From Rehmannia glutinosa (lineage: Eukaryota > Streptophyta > Magnoliopsida > Lamiales > Orobanchaceae): a DNA stretch of 64,000 nucleotides. Numbering within the stretch: position 1 is the first letter of the stretch; every line of letters starts with the position of its first letter. Below the pieces are notes generated by a model. The model was given only the letters and a program-made list of their open reading frames with translations, was not told where the DNA came from and searched no databases. This document shows, in pieces, positions 43,927-55,263 of this stretch. The position numbers and the translations under genes are program-made. The stretch spans positions 60,581,950-60,645,949 of the forward strand of contig CM071928.1 of NCBI GenBank assembly GCA_016081115.2. Direction: 5' to 3'.

Positions 43927-44881
43927 TAGGGGTGATCACGGTGCGGTTTGGGCGGTTTTTTCAATATTTTCAAACCGAATTGCTAAGTGCGGTTCGGCCA
44001 CAAGTTTGATTTCAAGTCGCGGTTTTTTAGAATAAAACAAACATGCGGTTTTCAACGGTTTTGGGCGGTTTGAATTGGTTTTGCGGTTTTAACGTACAAT
44101 AAGTGAATATTATATAGAACAATCAAAATGAGCAAAACAACTTATCAATTCGATAATTAAAAAGTTAAGAATATGTTGTAATTGCCTAAACTGAATATTA
44201 TAACAACTTCAATACCATATAATAGTTGAATCTAATAGAAATATGGAGTTTTTGCAATCACTAAAAAAAAGTATTTCTTATATTTTGGCCTTAAAAACCA
44301 TTTTTTAGTATTTTCAAGTATCAACTTTTGCTTCTGGTTCTGCTTCATTTAGTCATAATCTAAAAGCTTAATCTAAAAGTATAGAGAGGGGTGCTTTAAA
44401 TTTCCATGTATGCTCCTAGTTTAATTTTTACAAATAAATAAGCATCTCTACAAAGTTTTCATCGAACAATAAATTGACTAATATGCTCTCCCATAACTTG
44501 AATATTTCAATCTCCAATCTACATCCATAACAAGAAATGAAGGCTTTGATGTTTAAACTATTGAGTAAATTGACTAATATACCTATAATACACAAGTGAA
44601 AATAATTAAATATGACAATACATAATTATACACAAATATACTATAGATTTAGAGAAATGTAATGACATATATAGAAAATAATATATATATATATATGTAG
44701 TATTCTACTTGCGGTGCGGTCGGTGCGGTTTGAGACTTCAAATTGTAATTGCACCATCTTATGCGGTGCGGTTTAGACTAAAAATATTAATCGCGGTTTT
44801 TCCAATAATTAAGCAATTGCGGTGTGGTGCGGTTTGGTTTGGTCGGTTTTTGCGGTTTTCGGTTTTTGTTGATCAGCCCTA
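43927..44881. mobile_element. hAT-like element inserted in the LTR (8-bp TSD gtcacatt)
   Basis: The ends TAGGGGTGATCA and TGATCAGCCCTA are inverted with one mismatch. An exact 8-bp duplication, gtcacatt, lies at 43,919-43,926 and 44,882-44,889 and occurs once in the sister LTR. Subterminal regions repeat gcggtttgg / ggtgcggt. It is 955 bp without a transposase, so non-autonomous. Confidence 0.85.
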
Positions 44882-45256
44882 GTCACATTCGAGATCGCAT
44901 CCAGGGCAGCAAGACTCCTTGTGCTTGTATGACTCTTAACTCTCTCAAGACTCTTGTAACTCTAGTGTATTTCTTGTGTACTGGCACGTCATATTCCCTT
45001 TATATAGCCGTCCAAACCCTTCAAGAGACCTAATACACAAGGAAAAAAGATATATACAAATATATGACAAGTAAATCACTTATGTTAGGAAACAAGATAA
45101 CTATCCAAGAGTCCTAATATATCAATACCATATCAATATGATTTCTTTCCAAATCTAAAAAGTCCTAAACATACCATAAATCTAGAAAGACAAAATAAAT
45201 CAAAATCTAATCTTTTATTTTAGGAAATTACTTCGGCAGAAATTAACGCCCTAACA

Positions 45257-46540
45257 ATCTCCCCCTTTTTGCCTTTCTGGACAAAACACTTATCAAGCAC
45301 AGAACAAACAAACTCCCCCGCAATATAACAAGTCCTCCTAAATATCATGCTGAGTAAAAATACTGAAATAGATGCAATTACATTTCAGGTCACGTTCATA
45401 ACTGCAGTAAAAAACATCCAGCAAAGCAATCAAATAACAAATATCCAGAAAACCAGAAAACTCCCCCTAAATTGAAAGTATCACAATCAAGATCAATCAA
45501 CTTTTTCTCCCCCTTTTTGTCCAGAAAACATAGGTAACAAAATCATGTATGCTCCCCTGACTTGGACATGTAAAAAGTTCATTTCAAAGAATAACGGATC
45601 ACAAGACTCTAAATTTTTTGGAAAACAAGCATAAGAAATGTGATCAAGAATAAAAAAAAGTCAAGATTTTCCATAATTTAGGATTCCCAAAAAATATATA
45701 TAGAAATAGAATCCCACAAATCAGTGACACTCTTAACCAAAGATATAGATAATTATGAGCAAAATCTATTCAAAAATTTCCAAGTCCTTCAAATCGTGTA
45801 TAACCCACAAAATATATCAATCACGATTTTCAAGATTTTGAGAAGAGAAAAATATCACTCTCAGATTATATATGGAAACCAAATCTCAGCAAAATATCTA
45901 ACATCACCAGGACATGCAAAACCTAATATGCCTAAGAAACAAAAAAAAAATCACATACAAGAGGAGAAATGTGCTGCAGCAATGGATATAGGTTCAAATG
46001 TCGTCAAATTGTGAGTCACACCTGTACTATCTGATTCAATGTATCGCAATCCGAAATCCCAGCTTTTCAAAATTTTCGAGTTTTCTTCAATTTTTCCAAG
46101 TCTCATGAGGGAGTTAACCAAAAAGGGAGCTTTCACTCAAATGCCATAGGTAGCTCTTTTTCACATGATCATGCCTTTTTAAACAGTAATAAGCTTGAAG
46201 AAATTAGTCACAAGGAATAGCTTCACACAATGGGTTGGTAGCTTTTTCCTTAAGGCCTCCAAACATGATCAAGACTTTATTCACAACTCAGCTACTGGGA
46301 AAAAATATCATCATTTTTTTTTGAATTGGAGAGATCAACTCACACCGATTTTCCAAGTGAGACAATATATGTGACTAGTTCGAACCATCAATCCACTTTT
46401 TGCTGATATATATATGCATGATGAGCTTACAATGCAGGGATGTCTACAAAAAAAATCAAAAAGAAACAGAGGAGAGGAAAATGCAGTGTTTGGATATCAC
46501 AGTGGATGTGATGTGCAATGCTGTGACATCTCGTGTAACA
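45257..46540 (-). other. Non-coding 3' region of element C with polypurine tracts
   Basis: On the plus strand, pyrimidine tracts ctcccccttttt (about 45,258), actcccccgc (45,313), aactccccctaa (45,462), ttctccccctttttg (45,507) and gctcccctgac (45,551) repeat; on the element strand they are polypurine tracts. No reading frame of interest. Confidence 0.6.
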
Positions 46541-46543
46541 TTT

Positions 46544-46945
46544 TTAGAGAACACACAAAACGAGAGACTTCCTTAAATTGGAGAATCTCTCAAAATCCAA
46601 AGTCTTGGTGAAGATGCATGCAAGCTGATTTTCAGTAGCAATATACTCAATTCGAATTATATTTTTATCCACTAAATCTTGAATAAAGTGATGTCTAATA
46701 TCTATGTGTTTAGTGCGAGAATGTTGGACAATATTTTTCGAGATATCAATCGCACTTATATTATCACAATAAATGGTTAAAATATCACAATGAAAATCAT
46801 TTTCTTTTCTATTGAATCGATCAAAATCTTCATGCAAAGTATTATTCCGAAAATCATCTTTCAAAGTATCAAACACATTTTTAGGCTCAGAAAAAATGAC
46901 ACAACAAGAAGTTCTTACCATAGAACAAGTAGAAGACAAACACAC
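46544..46945 (-). pseudogene. RNase H remnant of element C
   Basis: Reads IYCDNISAIDISKNIVQHSR, then KHIDIRHHFIQDLV and ATENQLACIFTKTLD, the C-terminal half of Copia RNase H. The preceding RT is absent. The frame is open for 133 codons but starts in non-homologous sequence. Confidence 0.75.
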
Positions 46946-46963
46946 TAGTCTTACTATATCTCG

Positions 46964-48181
46964 CTAGTTTACCATTTCTTTCCTTCTAGTTCTTATGCCT
47001 TCAGATACATCACCTATGACTTGAGAGATTGGATGATTTTTTTGAATTTTGCTTGGGGGATCTCGTCTTTCATTGGTGATTAAATCATGTCTTTCCAAGT
47101 TTGTTTCAACTAGTTTGGTGTCAGAATCAGAGTCTGACTCAGCTGCAGTAGACACGGATGTGGGCTCAGATGCCTTCACATTTGGTTCTACATTTGAGAC
47201 AGCTGTGGATAGGGCTTTATTCACATTCTCAGTTACATCTGTGCTTACATCCATCACATGTGCAGTCTCAACAAATTCGAGCAGATCTCCAACATTGTCT
47301 TCTTCACTCTTACCGCAAGACTAGAAAGATCATCGAATACAATATTTACACTCCACTCCACTACGTCTTTGTCCAAGATTATAAACTCGATATGCATGGT
47401 TATTTGAAGAGTAGCCTAAGAAAAGACTTTTGTCACCCTTTGAGCCAAATTGAGCAATGTTATCTCGATCATTTAGGACATAGCAAACACAACAGGAAAG
47501 TATATCATCTAGTTTTGCTTTCCCAGAATTAAACTTCTTCATGGTTTCAAGAGACTCTTCAAGTTTAGAATTTACCTTTTCGAAGTCAAGTTCTTTCTTG
47601 GTGAGGGAGGCCTCTAACCTGATAATTACTTCTCTTTGATCATCATTCTCCTTCTTGAGTCGATCATTCTCTTTTTTGAGCATTTGATTCACTTTAATCC
47701 TCTTCAGCCAATCCTTATACAAGTTCGTGTACGTGTCTTCCAGGCTTTCACCGTCAGATTCATCATCATGTTCAAAATCATCAGGGACAGAGGTAGAATT
47801 GAAACAAAAAAGGTTAGAGACAGATAAGAAATCATGTTCTTCAGATGTGACCGGAGAAGGTGTGATCACATCTCGGGCCACACCTCGGGCAACACCTGAA
47901 GGATTTATTTGGAGAGATTTCCGATATTGTGCTAAGGTTGTTAGAACCTTGTGATCTTCTTTCTGCACAACGTACTCATCGTCAGATTCATTGTCACATA
48001 AGGTGACACTCAAACTCATTCCCTTTTTCAAAAAAATATTTGCACAGTTTTCAGCATAATGACCATATCCAGAACAAGTCCTACATCTAACCGAATAAAG
48101 AGTTTTTTTATCAAACTTTTTCTGATTTTCAACTGAGGGATGAAAAGTAGGAACACTAGAAATATCCATGTTAACAAACAC
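46964..48181 (-). pseudogene. Gag C-terminus fused in frame to the integrase tail, plus linker (element C)
   Basis: The 283-codon frame 48,181-47,330 starts with a zinc knuckle region (CRTCSGYGHYAENC), an acidic part and a coiled coil. It ends Gag-like with FNSGKAKLDDILS and passes directly into CYVLNDRDNIAQF and SLFLGYSSNNHAYRVYN, the integrase C-terminal part. A frame at 47,257-46,964 (SDSDTKL...PPSKIQKNHP) is the integrase-RT linker. A deletion removed the protease and integrase core but left the frame open across the joint. Confidence 0.7.
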
Positions 48182-48228
48182 TCAGGATCAACACTTAGTG
48201 TCGTCAAGTGTAGGCTCTAGATGCCAAT

Positions 48229-48994
48229 TGAAAGAATTATTGCATGGATATTTACCAAAAGTTTTGCAGAGTAAGGATGTGATTGCAGATGTGATCACAT
48301 TTACAATCACATGCGGCGGAATTTCGAAAACAGAAACAAGACACAAGATATAAAAAATGTCTACAAGCCAACAAGCTTGTAGACGTGCCAATATGGTGAA
48401 ACTTTCCACTAGTAAAATCGTTTGATGTATACAAAAATACTAAAACAAACTAGTAGAAAATCAATGAAAAACTCCTATCTAGAGTAGATCAGATTTATAT
48501 AATTCAACTCATCCAACAATAGACATCTGTGGACTTTGTTAATCACGATACAAAAAACAATGGATGAAAAAGCTAACAAACACAACTGCAAGGTTGAATG
48601 CAATCTCAGATGTAGTCACATTCGAGATCGCATCCAGGGCAGCGAGACTCCTTGTGCTTGTATGCCTCTTAACTCTCTCAAGACTCTTGTAACTCTGGTG
48701 TATTTCTTGTGTACTGATTATGCACGTCATCTTCCCTTTATATAGCCGTCCAAACCCTTCAAGAGACCTAATACACAAGGAAAGAAGATATATACAAATA
48801 TATGACAAGTAAATCACTTATGTTAGGAAACAAGATAACTATCCAAGAGTCATAATATATCAATACCATATCAATATGATTTCTTTCCAAATCTAAAAAG
48901 TCCTAAACATACCATAAATCTAGAAAGACAAAACAAATCAAAATCTAATCTTTTATTTTAGGAAATTACTTCGGCGGAAATTAACGCCCTAACA
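48229..48994 (-). repeat. 5' LTR of element C
   Basis: 766 bp and uninterrupted; it serves as the empty-site reference for the two insertions in the 3' LTR. Confidence 0.85.
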
Positions 48995-50479
48995 GATTTC
49001 AATTCCTTCCTATTTGGAGTCATTTGAAATCTTTTCTCAAATCCTCTCTCCAAATCCAAATTCGCCCATCCAAATGCAACCTTAACATATTTATATTTCT
49101 CTTAAGGTTAAGGCACTTAGTAAAGCCCGAGCACATAATGCTGAATCATGATAAGCTATCTGATAGAAACAAAGATGGGGACAAATGACATTTGTCATAT
49201 AGGATAATTTTTGGAAAAACTAAACTTGGTTAAGAAAACAATGACAATGTTGGTAAACAAACATATGCTTGTAATGCACCCTTGACCCTTTTCCTAATTT
49301 TTCAATATGAACATTTATTAACAATTTTTCCTTATTTTCTGTACATATTCTAACTTATGTTACATTTTTTTAAAAAGAAATCTGAATATTTTCAATTTAT
49401 ATACATTTTAACTTATAGAAATATAAATAATGAATAATATACCAAAGGAATTTGAAAAAAGAAAAACAAATATAGGAAGTAGATGGTGTTTTTTCTACAT
49501 CGTGTGTTTTTTCTTTTTTTTTTTTTGTGTTCATCATTGAAGCAAAACAAGTTGTAAATCATCTAGTGGTTAAGAGTTTAGATAATATGTTTTAATTGGA
49601 GTAAACATATAAAACTTAAAGTTTGTCCAAGATTAGATGAGTCTGTCTTACTACATATGGGCCACGTGTATTTTAGGTGACTAATCGATCGTTTGGTTCA
49701 AGTTATATCATACTGGTCTTGTCATGTGAAATCTGACTATTTTCTGAACTAGTTTCGGTTATTAAAACCTTTCCACATCTTGAAGAGCTAAAATTAGAAA
49801 ATTGCTAGGAACATTAAATTCTCACCAATGAGAGTTGCTTGATTTCAATGCCATATATTATGGAACTAGCCACTACCTTATATTAGACTTTTCCGGTCTA
49901 ATTTCACAAAAGGCTACTTTAATATTGTCTTTCAATTAAGGGCTCGTTGGTTGGGGTTTATGCTAGGGATATCAATCACTTTTGTTATTAATAATCAAGC
50001 ATATTATTTTGTTTGGTTTAACATAGTTGGGCTTATGAAAAAAACAAGGCTCACTATAGGGGTGAGATGCCTTTTCCATCCATTTTCCTTGAAAAAGGAA
50101 ATTATCCCCTTACCCCTCTTATGTCCTTACCCTTATCCCCTTTTACTCCACAACAGACAATTTAACCTTCATTTCCTTCACAAGATGCATGCGAACCCTA
50201 GGCTTTTCACCATTGACGAGCGGCATCCACGTGTAGGTAGGTTTTGCCACTAATTTCTCTAAATTCGCAATATAAATTTCATTTACTTTTTTTTGGAAAG
50301 AAATTATGTTCGGTGCCCAGTCCTTAATTCGAGCTCTTCAGGTGAATTGCCGACTACAAGACAAGGAGCTACTGACGCGAGGAAGGATTGTAGAAGAAAA
50401 ATTATGATTTATTCCTTCCTATTAATCTGGAAATTTTTCTCAGATCCAAATTCTATTTAAGTTAGTTTAACTTAGTACA

Positions 50480-50665
50480 TATCTTCATTTTTTTATTGAC
50501 TCCTTTCTAAGGTCTAAGGTCCAGTGAATCGGAAACAATTAATATTAATAAGAATTAAAAAACGCTTTTTATGGAACAGACATATCAATATGCATGGATT
50601 ATCCCTTTCGTTCCACTTCCAGTTCCTATGTTAATAGGAGTGGGACTTCTTCTTTTTCCGACAGC
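50480..50665 (+). pseudogene. ndhF: Nuclear copy of plastid DNA: 5' end of ndhF
   Basis: From ATG at 50,571 the frame reads MEQTYQYAWIIPF and then PLPVPMLIGVGLLLFPTATK, the N-terminus of the plastid NADH dehydrogenase-like subunit NdhF, with an AT-rich leader upstream that also looks plastid. After about 50,662 the match stops, so only about 31 codons are present and the copy cannot function. The left limit is uncertain. Confidence 0.75.
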
Positions 50666-51419
50666 AACAAAAACTCTTTTGCTTGTTCCTCTTTAACCTA
50701 CCTCTGCATCGATTTAAAATCGATGAGTCGCACAATTTTTCAGTAACCCCTTTTTTTCTGTAAATTTATTTCAGTTCATCTTGATATTGGATCGAATAGC
50801 TTTTCGAATCCAACATGAGGTAAGTATTTGTTGGTTTTGGAAGCACGAAAAGTTCACTTTTTAATTGTTGTTAATTAAAATATTTATTATTGTTTTATTG
50901 ATTTGCTGGTTCCTGAAATTATTTTTTTTTACTGTTTTATTACTTTGTTGTTTCACTTATAAACTGAATATGTGTTATGTATTGAATAAACCTACTTCCA
51001 CATATAAACAAAAATCACAATTAGATTAGTTGTTTTGTTATGACATGCCTAAGTTTTTGGTTGAGCTAGGATTCAGTTTATCATTGTTTTTAACTTCTAA
51101 TTTATTTATTACTGTTTTATTACTTTGTTGGTTGCTGTTAATTTTTTTTTTCTGTTTTATTACTTTGCTGAATGCCTTGTAGTATGAGGATGTGTTATGT
51201 TTTTTAATATGCCTAATTTCGTATATAACAACTAAACATGAATTACTTGATAAATAATGATCCCAATTATCCACATTTACGAAAAGACTAAAACAATTTG
51301 CCATACTTACTTGCAATCTTCATACCGTAATAGTCTCCTTCGCCAAATGTAGAGGAAAACAGAAAACATCAGTAACCCATTATTCTAGAATAACACATCC
51401 CAATCAAATTTCATAAAAA

Positions 51420-51690
51420 TTGTTAAAACTAAAATACCCTAAATTTTGTTTAGATCGTAGTTAAATACCATAAAATACCCTAAATAGAACCAGTTAAAAC
51501 CATTATATTAAACATGTAAAATATTATAAATTACATTCAAGTAACAAAATTCCATATGTTAAAACTAAAATACCCTAAATTTCAGTGATTGTAGTTAAAT
51601 ACCCTAAAATACCATAAATAGAACCAGTTAAAACTTGTTCCTATAACAAACCTATATGTTAAAACTAAAATACCCCAAAATTACTGTGAA
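51420..51690. repeat. Tandem repeat of ~120-130 bp units (aactaaaataccctaaa)
   Basis: Blocks gttaaaactaaaataccctaaatt, tagttaaatacc and aaatagaaccagttaaaac recur two to three times in order. Non-coding. Confidence 0.7.
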
Positions 51691-52275
51691 AGAACAAACC
51701 CATCGATTAAATAGTTGGAAAGCTACATAAATCAAAATTCGAAAAAGTATAATATCAAACTAAGAGTGCAAATGAATTTATATTTACCTTTGTAGCCTCG
51801 TTCGCGGATTGAAAATGGAGATTTCAGTCGAAAAAGATCTTTGAGTTGAGGAATTTGTGGATGGGAAATAACATAGAAGAAGGGGCTGGGGAAATGGGGT
51901 TTTGAGTAGAATGAGAACCCAGTCAAAATATGAAAAATAGACCTAATAAGTCAAAGTCTGAAAATGGTAAATAAATTATAAGTTAGGGGTACAAATGTCA
52001 TATCCACTTGAATAAATGTTCTTATCCAACATGAAACAAACACATTATTAATAAACCCACTTGTATCATGTATCACAATCCATCAAACAAACATGATAAT
52101 ATGACATATTGTGTCCATATGATAAGGCTGGAAAATGAAATGGGAATTAATCATGCACATTACCATCATTCAACCAAATGAGCCCTTAGAGAAAAAGTCA
52201 AGACAGATGGTAACGGGCAAAAATTTATTAGATGGATCTCAAAACTGACCCGATGATGTTATTGTAATATCCACA

Positions 52276-52495
52276 AACTAATATTAGCAGTCTATCTGAA
52301 AAATATTACCAAATTCCTCTAAAATATATTAGTATAATTCACTTGAAAGTATTAATTTTTTAATATTAGACAGTGACTAGTATCACGAGACGAGACCACT
52401 GAAAAATATTAGGTTTTAATCTGAAAATTATTAGTAGTCTCACTAAACAGTATTAGTAAGCCCCTTAATAATATTAGACGTTCCTCTAGGTTGTT
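52276..52495. repeat. Degenerate array of the word atattag
   Basis: The words ctgaaaaatatta, aatattag and agtattagt recur about ten times at 15-35 bp spacing. Non-coding. Confidence 0.5.
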
Positions 52496-52717
52496 GGGGT
52501 TAGGCTGGGGCTATGTCGCTAGGTTTGCGGGTTGAATACAGATCTATTAGGCTAGATTCGTCTAACCGTTAGACTGTCTAACACGTGACTACATAAACTT
52601 TTATTATAAAAGGATAGCTTCGATTGATTAAAGTATTTGTATTAGTTAATGAATAATATGGAATATATATATATATAATACATATGTATATATGATTTGG
52701 TTCAAATGAGACCACCC

Positions 52718-54063
52718 TGTTAGTCCAAGTGGCTACGATAATCTAAGGGGGGGTGAATAGATTATGCCGATTTTTCGCAAATCGCCCTGTTTTTCGAATG
52801 AACAAATAAATGACAAGAATGTAAGTGCGGAAAATAAACAACACTCGTCGATTTAAAGAGGTTCAACCCACCTAGGGCCTAATCCTCTACCACCCCAGTA
52901 TCTCCGGGATGGATTTCAAAAAGAAAAAAAGATTTAATTAATTACCACAATTAATACAACACCACCTTTGAAGATTACCACAATCTTCTTACAACACCTT
53001 CAAGGAGATTACCACAATCTTCCTTCAACACCTATGAAGAGTACCACACTCTTCAACACCTAAGATCACCCAAGTGTGTTCTTACCACAAGAACACTAAC
53101 AAGGATATCTTGTTTTGGATGATAGAAAAATTCAAGATTACAACTCAATAAATGAAGTATACAAACTTTGAGTGCAAGTGTAATCAAGAACAAAAAGCCT
53201 AGACCTCAAGATTGTGCAAGTGCAAGAACTTAGGCTATTACAACAAAAATGTAAAAACGAGAGCTTGAAGAATTTTGCAGATTTCTTGTTGTATTGTATG
53301 CTTGTGTGTTGTGTATTTGTGTCTTCAAATCATCCTCTATTTATAGGAGAGTCTTCAAGATTGGATCTCCAATATAGGTTCCTCCTTCTTCACTTTTGTC
53401 TACAAAAAGAGGATCACAAGATGTAGAAATATTGTACAAAAATCGAAAGTAAATCTTGCTCTCAAAAATTTCAAACAGCATAACTTTGCTGTCACAAAAT
53501 AACATAGGGCGACCGGTTGCCCTGTTTAAGATTTCGAACATTTGAAAAAGATAGTGCGATCCAGTGCATGTCGAAGGGGGTCGGCCAGGTCGATTTGAAG
53601 GCGACCCGGTCGCCCTAGGGTGCGACCGTCGGCCCCGACTTGACCGGTCCCCTCTTCAAATTTTGTGTTTCAGAGTGTTACTGTTTCATTTACGCACTCT
53701 TCAGGTACAGGTCGACCTTTTGGGCGATCGGTCGACCTCCAATTTTAAATGTTGTCCGATTTTTATCACAAATAAACTTCAAGAAATACTCCAAAAAATT
53801 AGTAAAAACATTTTAAATCACTTGGGAGTATTTAGACAACATTTATAAATATTGTTTTCATGTAAAAGTCAATTAACACAAAAATATCAAATATGTTGTC
53901 CAATTTTTTATCGAATAATAAACTCTAAGAAATACTCCAAGAATTAGTAAAAATATTTTAAAACTTTTAGGAGTATTTTGGACAACATACATAAACATTG
54001 TTTTGGTATAAAAACTCATTTAAACATAATCATCAAAATCTTGATAAAAATATTTATCTAATA
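52718..54063 (-). repeat. 3' LTR of element D
   Basis: 1,346 bp, very close to 59,967-61,314, with most differences in the GC-rich CGACCGGTCG part (53,510-53,740). Minus-strand TATAAATA lies at 53,345-53,338. Confidence 0.85.
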
Positions 54064-55260
54064 AACTCCCCCTTTTTGATGATTACAAACCAAAATAATT
54101 TTAGGAAGACGATTTTAAAACAAAACAAATTTTCCGGTCTAAAACATCAAACCATTACAAGCAAGATTTATCATAAGTACAAACACACAAGGATAGGAAC
54201 AAAGATTTTTCAAAATTATTTTTGCACAAGCTCCCCCTATCAACATACATAACAAAGATAAATATAAGCAAACAACTACAAGCTAAAAGCTTGAATTTCC
54301 TGAGCTTAAAAGCTCCCCCTGTCACAAAAACATCATTAGACATCACATGGACTAAGTATTATCCATAGCTTTTGGTTTTTAAGAGCTCTAGCTTATAACT
54401 TATCTTGCGAGCTTATGTTCGCTTCTTTGATCGTATGAGCGTTTTTCTTGTTTCTCCCCCTTTGGAATCATCAAAAATAATGTTAGCACGATAAAAACAT
54501 CATATAATTATATCAAAGTGCGCAATTTAAATCGATTTATCGAGCATATTGAACATTTAAGCTTAAATTCCGAATAAAAGGGAAAAAAATGCTCATTTGA
54601 TTTGTAAAAGCTCATTTGATTTATAAAACATGATCTCTATAAACTTATAAGACTTTTCAAATCAAGAGAATCATGTAGGTGATGAATTCTTCATTGAAAC
54701 ATTTTGTCGAACACTTGGCGTGCGTCGAATAAAACAAGAGAAATATAACGCCTTTGTGATTCGTTTAATCCAAAAAATTTCATCACCAATTGCAATACAA
54801 CAATATTCATTCATCATCAATTATCATAAACAACATATTAATACAAGAATTTCAACAAGATAGCAAGATACAAGCACATTCTCAAGGGTTCAACCCAATT
54901 GAGATTAAAAGAAGAAATTCTTACCATTTATTCGGTAAAGACGAGCAATGATGATGATAATCGAGCCTAAATAAGTCCAAGATATGAAATGTATGCAATA
55001 AAATAAATTTTGAGTGAAATTTGTGTGTATTTGGCGAAGGCGACGAAAAATGGCCAAAATGAGTTAAAATGACTAAGTAAGGAGACAGAACGGTTTTATT
55101 CCATAAAAAGGCTATGGGCGACCGGTCGACTTTGAGGGCGACCGGTTGCCCTCAACCCAATCAGCCCACTGTCTTGCCCAATTTTTCAAAATCCGAATTT
55201 TCAACCAAAAATCCGATTTTTCGCCCCTAAGTTTTAAAAACATGCAAAATGCAAACGTAA
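54064..55260 (-). other. Non-coding 3' region of element D with multiple polypurine tracts
   Basis: Plus-strand aactccccctttttgat (54,064-54,080, adjoining the LTR), gctccccctatc (54,230), gctccccctgtc (54,311) and ttctccccctttgg (54,452) are repeated polypurine tracts on the element strand. No env-like frame found. Confidence 0.65.
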
Positions 55261-55263
55261 ACC

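Larger units (their letters stand above)
43475..45256 (-). repeat. 3' LTR of element C with a hAT and a poly(A) insertion
   Basis: It matches the 766-bp 5' LTR except for two inserts, 43,736-43,770 and 43,927-44,889. The sister LTR supplies the pre-insertion sequence for both. Confidence 0.85.
43475..48994 (-). mobile_element. Internally deleted Sirevirus-like Copia element C (minus strand; TSD gattt)
   Basis: The 3' LTR is 43,475-45,256 (enlarged by two insertions) and the 5' LTR is 48,229-48,994. The LTRs end CCTAACA on the plus strand and are flanked by an exact 5-bp duplication, gattt (43,470-43,474; 48,995-48,999). The primer site on the minus strand reads TTGGCATCTAGAGCC (48,213-48,228). 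Gag, integrase-end, linker and RNase H remnants remain; the protease, integrase core and RT are missing. Several polypurine tracts lie beside the 3' LTR. Confidence 0.85.
43337..49081. mobile_element. Tourist-like (PIF/Harbinger) MITE split by Copia element C (TSD TTA)
   Basis: The left part, 43,337-43,474, begins GGCTCCATTTGGATGG. The right part, 48,995-49,081, ends CCATCCAAATGCAACC. These are inverted ends. TTA flanks both sides (43,334-43,336; 49,082-49,084). The MITE proper is about 230 bp; the rest is the retrotransposon inserted in it. Confidence 0.7.
49939..52185. mobile_element. PIF/Harbinger-like element, 2.2 kb (TSD TTA)
   Basis: The ends AGGGCTCGTTGGTTGGGG and, reversed, GGGCTCATTTGGTTGAATG are inverted; TTA lies outside both (49,936-49,938; 52,186-52,188). 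No transposase is visible. Its interior carries a plastid DNA fragment and a tandem repeat. Confidence 0.6.

Noticed and set aside
50571..50665. ndhF as a working gene
   Set aside because: Only about 31 codons match before the sequence diverges; it is a plastid DNA fragment in nuclear DNA.
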